Source: an uncultured Clostridia bacterium (GTDB lineage: Bacteria; Bacillota; Clostridia; Oscillospirales; Acutalibacteraceae). From it: a stretch of DNA of 7,075 nt. The translations under genes and the position numbers were made by a program. The notes below the pieces were generated by a model, which did no database searches, was not told where the DNA came from, and saw only the letters and a list, made by a program, of their open reading frames with translations. Of this stretch, positions 1-6,664 are shown one piece after another. Where the stretch lies: positions 1-7,075 of the forward strand of contig CAMYWU010000079.1 in assembly GCA_947302895.1 (NCBI GenBank), in the 5' to 3' direction. The stretch's first letter is position 1. The number at the start of each line of letters is the position of its first letter.

Positions 1-754
1 CAGGTTTGTTCCACGATTTTGCCGGAAGAACGGACACTTCGGGTGCAATGATAACCGGAGTGATACATATCGGAATAGCAATCGGAATTATTATAGCCCT
101 TTATAAGCTGTTTTTATCGCTTTCTATGGAGTTCTTTTCAACGTGGGGCGATATTTTCACAAGGAAAATAAAGGGAAGCACTCCGAGTCCTAAAAGAAAG
201 TTTATGTATTATTCGCTGCTTTCCTTTGCTCCAATGCTTTTCTGGCTGATACCAACGGGCAAAAACGGCTTTCTTTTCAGCCTGCTCAAAAAAACAGGCT
301 ATAATGCAACTGTATTTGATGACGGAATTTTCTTTTTGATAACCGGTGCGCTGCTTATGCTTGCAATAAGACAACTCAACTCGTTTTTGCACTTGTTACA
401 GGCTTTGCAAGTTTATTGCTTCTTCCCGTTTCGGGACTTAGCTTTATCGGCGGTATTTTCTGCATTTTAATGCTCCTCGGAGTAAGCAAAAAAATATCTA
501 TGAGATATGCATTTGTTCTTGCAGCGCCCGTTTTAATCGTTTTGGGAATAATCGAAATCTGCACAGCAGCAACTCCCGCAGGAATTGTTGCAATAATTAT
601 CGGACTTGTTCTCAGCGCAGGCGTTTCGTTTATCTGCGTTAAGATTTTGCAATGGGTTATAAATAATGATAAGCTTAAATACTTTGCTTACTATGATTTG
701 GGTATCGGCGTTATTGCGCTGATTATAGGAATATTCGAACTGATTTTGAAATAA
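1..754 (+). pseudogene. UppP/BacA-like undecaprenyl-diphosphatase, 5'-partial, frameshifted and lacking the signature arginine
   Basis: UppP is a polytopic membrane enzyme that removes a phosphate from undecaprenyl diphosphate to recycle the cell-wall lipid carrier. The first part reads in the frame of base 6 (GVIHIGIAIGIIIALYK, then FFLITGALLMLAIRQ). The second part reads in the frame of base 416 and continues upstream to about base 374 (FALVTGF, later YAFVLAAPVLI and FAYYDLGIGVIALIIGIFE, the usual UppP C-terminal helices). Together they give about 250 residues in UppP order; the N-terminal glutamate/histidine motif would lie before base 1. Joining them needs one extra base, for example in the T run at 384-388. 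The loop at the junction also looks about ten residues shorter than in E. coli UppP, so a slightly larger deletion is possible. At 425-457 the family motif PGxSRSGAT reads SGLSFIGGI by ungapped alignment, so Phe replaces Arg and Ser replaces Pro. The stop is TAA at 752-754, 12 bases before ftsK. It is a decayed or inactive paralog, or partly a sequencing error. Confidence 0.72.
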
Positions 755-766
755 GAGGATGTTTTA

Positions 767-3271
767 ATGGCAAATAAAAAAACACAAACAAAAAAATCTG
801 CGCCTAAAAAAACTCCGCAAAAGGAGAGGGAAGCGCAGATAAACGAAAGGGATATTCAAAGAAGCGAGGATAGCCTCAGGGTTGTTTCAATAGTTATCTT
901 TGCGCTTTCGCTTCTCTTTTTCTTCGTTGCAGTTATAAGCGGCGAGGGAGTATGGAGAGCTGTACATAATTTCTATCTCGGCTTATTCGGATGGTTTGCA
1001 TCGGTTGTATTTCCGTTGCTCTGCCTTGTTTATTCGTTTTTGTTTACGATAAAGAAGCCGAAAAAGAGTATGACTTTTGAAGCGATTGCAATATTTCTTC
1101 TTGTTTTGCTTTCTTCAAGCTTCATACATATCGTAAGAAACCAGACAGGCGATGCTTTTATTGATTCAATCAAGAGCGCATATACTCTTGCGCCATCAAC
1201 CTTCAACGGAGGCTTTTTCGGTGCGGTATTCGGCTGGCTGCTTTTAACTCTTGGAAAAGCGCCTGCAATAATCGTTGTTTTAATTCTTGCGTTTACCGAT
1301 ATTCTTCTTTTATTCAAGGTAACTGTTAATCAGTTCTTTAAAAACACGGCAAAGCCGATTAAAAAGGTTGCCGAGAAGGCTGCTCCATATATTGAAGAGC
1401 GCCGTGAGAGAAGAAAAATGCAAAACATCGATATTCCTCTTGATGACGACCCGTTTAAGGAAGATGCCGAAAAGGGCAAACGCAGACGTAAAAAGAATGA
1501 GGAAAAAGCTCCTGAGGATGATGACCCGATGGCGGAAATCATTCGTGAAATGAATGAAAAAAGCAGAAAGAATCAGGAAAACCCAGCGCCTCAGAAGAGC
1601 AAGAGCATTGATGAAATAATTGAGGATAAAAACAAGGAAAAGGAAAAAGAAAAGGAGAAGGAAAAGAGCTCCGAGCCTCTTCCTGAGTTTACAGTTTCCA
1701 AGGAGGATATGAATTCAAGCGTTGCGGAATACAGAATTCCGCCAATTGATATTCTCAATCCTGCAAAGCAAACCAAATCAAAGAATATGCAAAGCGAGCT
1801 TCGTTCAAATGCAGAGCTGCTTATAGATACGCTTGCTTCCTTCGGTGTTGCCGCAGAGATAACCGATATCTCACAGGGACCGACTGTAACACGATATGAG
1901 CTAAAGCCCGCACCGGGTGTAAGAATTAATAAAATAACAAATCTTGCAGACGATATTGCGCTCAATCTTGCTGCAACCCACGTCAGAATAGAAGCTCCAA
2001 TCCCCGGAAAATCCGCTGTTGGTATTGAAATACCAAACAGCACCAAAAACGGCGTTTCTATGCGTGAACTTATTGAAACAAGCGAGTTTGAAAACCAGAA
2101 ATCGCTTCTTACAGCAGGGCTTGGAAAGGATATTTCGGGCAACAATATCTATTGCGATATCTCAAAAATGCCCCACCTTCTTATTGCGGGAACAACAGGT
2201 TCTGGTAAATCTGTTTGTATGAATTCAATCATAGTTTCAATTCTCTATAAGGCAAAGCCCGAGGATGTTAAGCTTCTTATGATTGACCCGAAAAAGGTTG
2301 AGTTTTCAAAATATGAAAACATTCCGCATTTGCTCGTTCCCGTTGTAACAGACCCGAGAAAAGCTTCGGGTGCGCTCGGATGGGCTGTTAGCGAAATGCT
2401 CAGAAGATATCAGTGCTTCTCCGATACGGGAGTCAGAAATATTGAGGGCTATAATAAATTCGTTAAAAAGCACAGCGATATGGAGCCGATGCCCAAGGTT
2501 GTTATCTTTATCGATGAGCTTTCAGACTTGATGATGGCTGCCCCGAAAGAGGTTGAGGATTCAATCTGCCGTTTGGCTCAGATGGCTCGTGCAGCAGGTA
2601 TGCACCTCGTTATTGCAACCCAGAGACCTTCGGTAGACGTTATCACAGGTCTTATCAAGGCAAACATTTCTTCAAGAATTGCGCTTACCGTTTCCTCGCA
2701 GATAGACTCAAGAACAATTCTTGATGCAAGCGGCGCTGAAAAGCTCCTCGGAAACGGTGATATGCTCTATTCACCAATCGGCTCCAGCAAGCCGCTTCGT
2801 GTTCAGGGCTGTTATGTAAGCGATGAGGAAATCGAAGAGCTCTGCGAGTTTATTAAAAAGCAGGGCGAGAGCCAATACAGCGAAGAAATCCAGAAGGAAA
2901 TCGAAAACAAGGCGGCTCAGGAAAAGGGCGCTTCCTCTCCGTTTTCCGGCGAGGAGAGCGATGAGGCTCTTGACCCGCTCTTTGAGAAGGCTGTTGAGGT
3001 TATCCTTGAAAACGGACGAGCTTCAACCTCCTTCCTTGAAAGGAAGCTCGGCGTTGGTTATTCAAGGGGCTCAAAGATTATGGACCAGGTTGAAGAAAAG
3101 GGCATAATCGGTCCTCAGGACGGCGCAAAGCCAAGAGAGATTAGGATTAATATGCAGCAGTGGATTCAGATGAAGGCAAATGGCGGTGTTGATTTCACAA
3201 ATGAAAACACCGAGCAGATGAGCTTTGAAGAAGAAACTTCTGAGGAAACAGACGATTTTGATATAGATTGA
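767..3271 (+). CDS. ftsK: FtsK/SpoIIIE family DNA translocase
   Basis: This is an 834-residue membrane-anchored, ATP-driven double-stranded DNA pump that clears chromosome from the division septum; in spore formers the ortholog SpoIIIE moves the chromosome into the forespore. A lysine-rich N-terminus precedes about four membrane segments (roughly residues 39-58, 70-94, 104-123 and 149-184). A long charged linker follows, with a KE-repeat tract near 290-301. The alpha domain covers about 335-455. The RecA-like beta domain has Walker A GTTGSGKS at 475-482 and Walker B VVIFIDE ending in Asp583-Glu584, plus the conserved ATQRPSVDVITG stretch. A winged-helix gamma domain lies at about 735-793 (GYSRGSKIM at 764-772), then an acidic tail of about 40 residues. 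The length is normal for the family. The start ATG has an AGAGGA ribosome binding site seven bases upstream (754-759). The TGA stop shares its A with the next gene's ATG. Whether it serves division or sporulation cannot be told from sequence. Confidence 0.97.
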   Translation: MANKKTQTKKSAPKKTPQKEREAQINERDIQRSEDSLRVVSIVIFALSLLFFFVAVISGEGVWRAVHNFYLGLFGWFASVVFPLLCLVYSFLFTIKKPKKSMTFEAIAIFLLVLLSSSFIHIVRNQTGDAFIDSIKSAYTLAPSTFNGGFFGAVFGWLLLTLGKAPAIIVVLILAFTDILLLFKVTVNQFFKNTAKPIKKVAEKAAPYIEERRERRKMQNIDIPLDDDPFKEDAEKGKRRRKKNEEKAPEDDDPMAEIIREMNEKSRKNQENPAPQKSKSIDEIIEDKNKEKEKEKEKEKSSEPLPEFTVSKEDMNSSVAEYRIPPIDILNPAKQTKSKNMQSELRSNAELLIDTLASFGVAAEITDISQGPTVTRYELKPAPGVRINKITNLADDIALNLAATHVRIEAPIPGKSAVGIEIPNSTKNGVSMRELIETSEFENQKSLLTAGLGKDISGNNIYCDISKMPHLLIAGTTGSGKSVCMNSIIVSILYKAKPEDVKLLMIDPKKVEFSKYENIPHLLVPVVTDPRKASGALGWAVSEMLRRYQCFSDTGVRNIEGYNKFVKKHSDMEPMPKVVIFIDELSDLMMAAPKEVEDSICRLAQMARAAGMHLVIATQRPSVDVITGLIKANISSRIALTVSSQIDSRTILDASGAEKLLGNGDMLYSPIGSSKPLRVQGCYVSDEEIEELCEFIKKQGESQYSEEIQKEIENKAAQEKGASSPFSGEESDEALDPLFEKAVEVILENGRASTSFLERKLGVGYSRGSKIMDQVEEKGIIGPQDGAKPREIRINMQQWIQMKANGGVDFTNENTEQMSFEEETSEETDDFDID

Positions 3272-4821
3272 TGAATAGCTTTCTTCCTATCAGCAAAAAG
3301 GATATGCACGATAGAGGATGGGAACAGGTTGACTTTGTTTATATAACAGGGGACGCATATGTTGACCATCCTTCCTTCGGCGCAGCCATTATAACAAGAG
3401 TCCTTGAAGCAAAGGGCTTCAAAGTAGCCGTACTAAGCCAACCCGATTGGCATAGCACGGCTGATTTTGTTCGATTCGGTAAGCCAAGGCTTGCGTTTCT
3501 AATAACGAGCGGAAACATTGATTCAATGGTTGCTCATTATACTGTTGCAAAGAAAAAACGCTCCGTTGATGCCTATACGGCGGGCGGAGCTATGGGCAAG
3601 CGCCCCGACAGAGCGGTTCAGGTATATTCAAAAACGGTTAAAAGCATCTATCCCGATGTTCCCGTTGTTATTGGCGGTCTTGAAGCCTCGCTTCGCAGAT
3701 TTGCCCACTACGACTATTGGGATGATGAAATAAAGCCGAGCATACTCCTTGAAAGCCAGGCTGATTTGCTCATTTTCGGAATGGGCGAAAACCAGATAAT
3801 TGAAATGGCTCAGCGCCTTGATGGCGGAGAGAGCATAAGCGATATGCACGATATTAAGGGTACAACCTATGCCGTTGATGTTCGTGAAACTCCGTATATC
3901 GGCGTTGAATGTCCTTCGCTTGATAATGTAAGAAATTCAAAAACGGAATATGCAAAAGCCTCCCGTATTCAGCAGGATGAGCAGGACCATATAAGAGGCA
4001 AGGTGATTAAGCAAAAGCACGGCAAACAAATGGTTGTGCAAAATCCGCCGATGCCTCCGCTTACAACCGAGGAGCTCGACTGGGTGTATTCACTTCCTTA
4101 TCAGAGAGCGTACCACCCTGTATATGAAGCTCAGGGCGGTGTTCCTGGCATTCAGGAGGTTGAGTTTTCAATAACCCATAACCGTGGCTGTTTCGGCGCT
4201 TGCAATTTCTGTTCAATTGCGTTCCATCAGGGAAGATATGTAACAACAAGAAGTAAAGAAAGCATAATTGAAGAAGCAAAGAAGCTTACTCAAATGCCGA
4301 ATTTCAAGGGCTATATCCACGATATCGGCGGACCGACTGCCAATTTCAGAAAGCCCTCCTGTGAATTTCAGAAGGAGCATGGACTTTGCAAGGGCAAAAA
4401 GTGCCTTGCGCCAACTCCCTGTAAAAACCTTGAAGCCGACCACAGCGAATATCTTGATATACTCAGAAGCGTTAGGGAGCTACCGAAGGTTAAAAAAGTG
4501 TTTATCCGTTCCGGCATAAGATATGATTATCTGCTTGAGGACGGGGATGATACCTTTTTCAGAGAGCTTGTTAAATACCACGTTTCAGGTCAGCTTAAAG
4601 TTGCTCCCGAGCATTGCAGCGCTGCTGTGCTTGATAAGATGGGAAAGCCACATATTGAAGCTTATATTGAGTTTTCAAAGCGATATTTCAAGTATACGGG
4701 CGAGATAAATAAGGAGCAGTATTTGGTTCCTTATCTTATGAGCAGCCACCCGGGTTCAACGCTGAATGACGCAATTGAACTTGCGCTGTTTTTAAAGAAA
4801 AAGCATATACGTCCCGAGTAG
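3271..4821 (+). CDS. ygiQ: YgiQ-family (UPF0313) radical SAM protein, cut short by an in-frame TAG
   Basis: This is a YgiQ-type radical SAM enzyme; I know of no firmly established reaction for the family. ATG at 3271 is chosen over the TTG one codon earlier because MNSFLPISKKDM matches the usual family start and the ATG overlaps the ftsK stop by one base (TGATG), which points to translational coupling; no good ribosome binding site lies close by. The N-terminal Radical_SAM_N region has TGDAYVDHPSFG at residues 26-37 and VIGGLEASLRRFAHYDYW. The [4Fe-4S]/SAM motif CFGACNFC has Cys307, Cys311 and Cys314, followed by SIAFHQGR. Later come DIGGPTANFRKPSC with extra conserved cysteines, LKVAPEH, and YLVPYLMSSHPGST. 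After 516 residues TAG at 4819-4821 interrupts the sequence at [13 protein letters not shown], where relatives such as E. coli YgiQ (DQVQNFYPSP) have Gln. The SAM core is complete, but the C-terminal DUF3362 region is almost entirely lost unless the stop is read through. Confidence 0.93.
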   Translation: MNSFLPISKKDMHDRGWEQVDFVYITGDAYVDHPSFGAAIITRVLEAKGFKVAVLSQPDWHSTADFVRFGKPRLAFLITSGNIDSMVAHYTVAKKKRSVDAYTAGGAMGKRPDRAVQVYSKTVKSIYPDVPVVIGGLEASLRRFAHYDYWDDEIKPSILLESQADLLIFGMGENQIIEMAQRLDGGESISDMHDIKGTTYAVDVRETPYIGVECPSLDNVRNSKTEYAKASRIQQDEQDHIRGKVIKQKHGKQMVVQNPPMPPLTTEELDWVYSLPYQRAYHPVYEAQGGVPGIQEVEFSITHNRGCFGACNFCSIAFHQGRYVTTRSKESIIEEAKKLTQMPNFKGYIHDIGGPTANFRKPSCEFQKEHGLCKGKKCLAPTPCKNLEADHSEYLDILRSVRELPKVKKVFIRSGIRYDYLLEDGDDTFFRELVKYHVSGQLKVAPEHCSAAVLDKMGKPHIEAYIEFSKRYFKYTGEINKEQYLVPYLMSSHPGSTLNDAIELALFLKKKHIRPE

Positions 4822-5139
4822 GTTCAGGATTTTTATCCAACCCCGGGAACTATATCAACAACAATGTATTATACAGGGCTCGACCCCTATACAATGCAGG
4901 AGGTTTACTGCGCTAAAAATCCGCACGATAAGGCACTGCAAAGGGCACTATTGCAGTATTTCAACTCGAAAAACAGGGCTCTTGTTGAGGAAGCGCTTAA
5001 GCGTGCGAAGAGGTATGATTTAATAGGCAACGGTGAAAACTGCCTTATCAGCACACCTAAAAATTCCCAAAACAGCAGGCAGCATAAGCCCCGAAATAAT
5101 CAGCCTCGCAGAAAAGGAAAGAAAAATGAAAAGCGATAA
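4822..5139 (+). pseudogene. Stranded C-terminal (DUF3362-type) part of the YgiQ protein downstream of the TAG
   Basis: This continues the ygiQ reading frame directly after the amber codon. It encodes 105 residues starting [19 protein letters not shown], then [37 protein letters not shown], and a basic, probably flexible tail ending KGKKNEKR before TAA at 5137-5139. These match the family's C-terminal region (E. coli has [11 protein letters not shown] and KKHLIG at equivalent points). No codon has been lost and no second lesion is visible, so the only damage is one codon, explained by a single C-to-T change from CAG. ATG at 4864 lies inside the conserved TTMYYTG motif and has no ribosome binding site in front, so an independent gene is unlikely. 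The full protein would be about 622 residues, normal for the family. The end overlaps the next gene by 14 bases. Confidence 0.85.
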
Positions 5140-5482
5140 AAAGCAAACAGTTTTTATGATTGGAATAGTTTTTCTTATCCTTGCAGGCATAATGCTCTAT
5201 GTAACTCTGAAAGCGCCGCATATTTATGAAGGCGAGGATTATTCCTATAGTACAGCCATTTCCACAACAAAGGAAACGCTGAGCGTTAAGTATCCGCTTA
5301 ATATCAATACCGCTAGCGCTCAGGAGCTTGCAGCTGTTGAGGGAATGAGCGAGGAAAACGCTAAGGCGATAGTTGCATACCGCCAGGAAAACGGCGCATT
5401 CAGCGATGTCAGCGAAATAATGAACATAAAAGGAATCGGCGAAAAAACTTATTATAATGTTGCGCCGTATTTGGATGTATGA
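5126..5482 (+). CDS. Membrane-anchored helix-hairpin-helix protein, ComEA-like
   Basis: This is a 118-residue protein with a short basic N-terminus, one hydrophobic segment (about residues 9-28) that should anchor it in the membrane with the rest outside, a spacer of about 28 residues, and a C-terminal helix-hairpin-helix pair at about 57-117. That domain shows the ComEA signature [17 protein letters not shown] and then [13 protein letters not shown]. ComEA binds incoming double-stranded DNA at the cell surface during natural transformation. The second hairpin keeps GIG; the first has GMS instead. The SLBB/SOUS domain of full-length ComEA is absent, so it is a short form. ATG at 5126 is chosen over a TTG at 5033 because AAGGAAAG lies seven bases upstream and a membrane segment follows directly, while the longer version would read deep into ygiQ. 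The stop overlaps the comFC start (ATGA). Its neighbour supports a DNA-uptake role, but HhH membrane proteins without competence function also exist. Confidence 0.85.
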   Translation: MKSDKKQTVFMIGIVFLILAGIMLYVTLKAPHIYEGEDYSYSTAISTTKETLSVKYPLNINTASAQELAAVEGMSEENAKAIVAYRQENGAFSDVSEIMNIKGIGEKTYYNVAPYLDV

Positions 5483-6174
5483 TTAAAGAAGCATTAAAAG
5501 AGCTTTCATATGCGGTTTTTCCCAAGAGATGCGAGCTTTGCGGCGAGGTTGTTGAGCTTGATGCAAAGCTGTGCGAGGATTGTATGAAAAGCGAGAGAAT
5601 AACGGGAAAGCTCTGCAATAAATGCGGAAAACCAAAAGAGGATTGCTCCTGCGATAAAAGAACACGAACTCCCGAATATAAGAGGGTTATTGCGCCATAT
5701 TACTATGAGGGAAGCATTGCAGCGGGCGCAAACAGGTTTAAGGATTACGGCTTCCCCGAACTTGGCTTGAAAATGAGCGAGGAAATTATAAGTATCATTG
5801 ATGAGCAGTATAAGGACATTGAATTTGATATTGTAACTTTTGTTCCGCTTACTAATGAGAAGCTGAAAAAGAGGGGATACAATCAATCCGAACTGCTTGC
5901 AAAAAAGATTGCGGAGCATATGGTTTTGCCCTGCCTTGAGCTTGTTTCAAAAATTCGTGAAACTCCTCAGCAAAAGAGAAGCAACGCAAGACAGAGAAGA
6001 GTTAATTTGAGAGGCTCCTTTGACCTTGCAAAGGATATACGGGTTGAAAACAAAACCATTCTGATAATAGACGATATCAAAACAACGGGCAGCACGCTTA
6101 ATGAGTGCGCCTATGTTCTGAATGCCTATGGCGCAAAAGCGGTTTATGCCGCCGCTTTCTGTATGACAAAGTAG
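5479..6174 (+). CDS. comFC: ComF family protein (ComFC-like, zinc finger plus phosphoribosyltransferase fold)
   Basis: This is a 231-residue cytoplasmic protein. The N-terminus carries cysteine pairs at 18/21, 32/35 and 46/49 with further cysteines at 56 and 58, a zinc-binding arrangement. The rest has a type I phosphoribosyltransferase fold: VPLTNEKLKKRGYNQSELLA at 122-141 (RGYNQ is typical of ComF), QQKRSNARQRRVNLRGSF at 164-181, and the PRPP-binding loop IIDDIKTTGSTL at 196-207. In transformable bacteria ComFC acts with the ComFA helicase in bringing single-stranded DNA into the cytoplasm; in many non-competent bacteria the homolog (GntX in E. coli) persists with unclear function. The ATG overlaps the stop of the upstream HhH gene by four bases and has only a weak ribosome binding site, so coupling is likely. 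The stop is TAG, at the expected end of the family, which shows that TAG is a normal stop here. No comFA is in the window. Confidence 0.94.
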   Translation: MIKEALKELSYAVFPKRCELCGEVVELDAKLCEDCMKSERITGKLCNKCGKPKEDCSCDKRTRTPEYKRVIAPYYYEGSIAAGANRFKDYGFPELGLKMSEEIISIIDEQYKDIEFDIVTFVPLTNEKLKKRGYNQSELLAKKIAEHMVLPCLELVSKIRETPQQKRSNARQRRVNLRGSFDLAKDIRVENKTILIIDDIKTTGSTLNECAYVLNAYGAKAVYAAAFCMTK

Positions 6175-6184
6175 AGGAAAATAT

Positions 6185-6451
6185 ATGAAGAATAGCAGCT
6201 CATATTTTCAAAACAGGGATTGCGAGTTTTTCCCTTGCCACAAAACAGGGGAGGGAGAATATTTCAACTGCCTTTTTTGCTTCTGTCCGCTTTATACCCT
6301 AGGGGATAAATGCGGAGGAAACTTTGTTTATACCGATAAAGGAATAAAGGATTGCTCAAATTGCACACTCCCGCACAGCAAAAAAGGATATGAATATATC
6401 AATGAAAGATTTCCCGAGCTTTCAGAGCTTGCAAAGCAAAAAAGAACTTGA
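6185..6451 (+). CDS. Cysteine-rich small domain protein (probable metal-binding protein)
   Basis: This is an 88-residue cytoplasmic protein with eight cysteines at 13, 18, 29, 32, 34, 43, 57 and 60 and histidines at 19 and 64. The patterns CEFFPCH, FNCLFCFCPLY, CGGNF and GIKDCSNCTLPH are those of the 'cysteine-rich small domain' family (Pfam PF04071 as I recall it), a presumed metal-binding module of unknown exact role. The domain fills almost the whole protein, followed by a short charged helix (YINERFPELSELAKQKR). The start ATG has AGAGGA six bases upstream (6173-6178), overlapping the comFC TAG, and the genes are ten bases apart, so it is probably the last gene of the operon. The TGA stop lies inside the -35 box of the tRNA promoter. 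Identification as this family is confident; the biological role is not known to me. Confidence 0.88.
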   Translation: MKNSSSYFQNRDCEFFPCHKTGEGEYFNCLFCFCPLYTLGDKCGGNFVYTDKGIKDCSNCTLPHSKKGYEYINERFPELSELAKQKRT

Positions 6452-6476
6452 AAAAGCACAAGGAAAGTGTTAGAAT
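6448..6476 (+). promoter_or_regulatory. Extended -10 promoter for tRNA-Leu
   Basis: A -35 box TTGAAA (6448-6453) and a -10 box TAGAAT (6471-6476) are separated by exactly 17 bases, and TGT directly in front of the -10 gives an extended -10 (TGn). Transcription should start near 6483, about 13 bases before the tRNA. The -35 box includes the TGA stop of the cysteine-rich gene. This is a consensus match only. Confidence 0.72.
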
Positions 6477-6495
6477 ATCAACGCTGAATGAATAA

Positions 6496-6580
6496 GCGAG
6501 TATGGCGGAATTGGCAGACGCGCTAGATTTAGGATCTAGTGGGCAAACCCGTGCAGGTTCAAGTCCTGTTACTCGCACCA
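6496..6580 (+). tRNA. tRNA-Leu, anticodon UAG, CCA encoded
   Basis: This is a class II tRNA with a long variable arm. The acceptor stem GCGAGTA (6496-6502) pairs with TACTCGC (6570-6576), followed by discriminator A and encoded CCA at 6578-6580. The anticodon stem CTAGA/TCTAG encloses the loop TTTAGGA (6528-6534), giving anticodon UAG at 6530-6532, which reads CUA and other CUN leucine codons. The variable arm forms a GGG/CCC hairpin (about 6541-6550). The T arm is GCAGG-TTCAAGT-CCTGT (6553-6569) with one G-U pair. The D arm contains the leucine-typical GGCAGAC. It is not an amber suppressor: UAG here is the anticodon, not the codon read. It has its own promoter upstream and a terminator directly downstream. 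Confidence 0.97.
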
Positions 6581-6581
6581 A

Positions 6582-6620
6582 AAAATGGGAAGGCACAAAA
6601 GTGCCTACCCATTTTATATT
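6582..6620 (+). terminator. Rho-independent terminator after tRNA-Leu
   Basis: AAAATGGG (6582-6589) pairs perfectly with CCCATTTT (6608-6615). Inside, after one A-A mismatch (6590/6607), AGGCAC pairs with GTGCCT around an AAAA loop (6597-6600). The total is 14 base pairs with one mismatch. The T-rich end (ATTTTATATT) follows the GC core, and the matching A run before it makes the element look usable from either strand. It begins only two bases after the tRNA CCA. Confidence 0.88.
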
Positions 6621-6636
6621 GTTACAGAAATAAAAT

Positions 6637-6664
6637 TCCTGTAATGCATATCCTGTAATGCATA
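6637..6664. repeat. Perfect tandem duplication of a 14-bp unit
   Basis: TCCTGTAATGCATA occurs twice head to tail (6637-6650 and 6651-6664) without a mismatch. Each copy holds the palindrome ATGCAT. A CTGTAA in each copy can pair with TTACAG at 6622-6627, giving a weak alternative hairpin. TATAAT follows immediately at 6665-6670, but no convincing -35 box stands at the right distance. It may be replication slippage or a paired protein-binding site. Confidence 0.85.

Noticed and set aside
1634..1670. KE-repeat tract in ftsK as a possible micro-satellite or phase-variable site.
   Set aside because: Codons alternate between AAG/AAA and GAA/GAG, the tract is short, and charged linkers of this kind are normal in FtsK proteins.
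1591..2145. A 184-codon antisense open frame opposite ftsK.
   Set aside because: It is serine-rich, low-complexity and the mirror of the Glu/Lys-rich linker and alpha domain of ftsK. No ribosome binding site or family signature.
5033..5125. Longer version of the HhH protein starting at TTG 5033.
   Set aside because: It would overlap ygiQ by over 100 bases, lacks a ribosome binding site, and puts unrelated residues before the membrane anchor.
4864..5139. A separate small gene starting at ATG 4864.
   Set aside because: The ATG sits inside the conserved TTMYYTG motif of YgiQ, has no ribosome binding site, and the upstream codons 4822-4863 also match the family.
6172..6174. Genome-wide TAG recoding to glutamine.
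   Set aside because: comFC ends with TAG exactly where the family ends, and a new ribosome binding site and gene follow at once.
6530..6532. The tRNA carries the triplet UAG in its anticodon loop while ygiQ has an in-frame TAG, tempting a link to amber suppression.
   Set aside because: Anticodon UAG reads CUA-type leucine codons. A UAG suppressor would need anticodon CUA.
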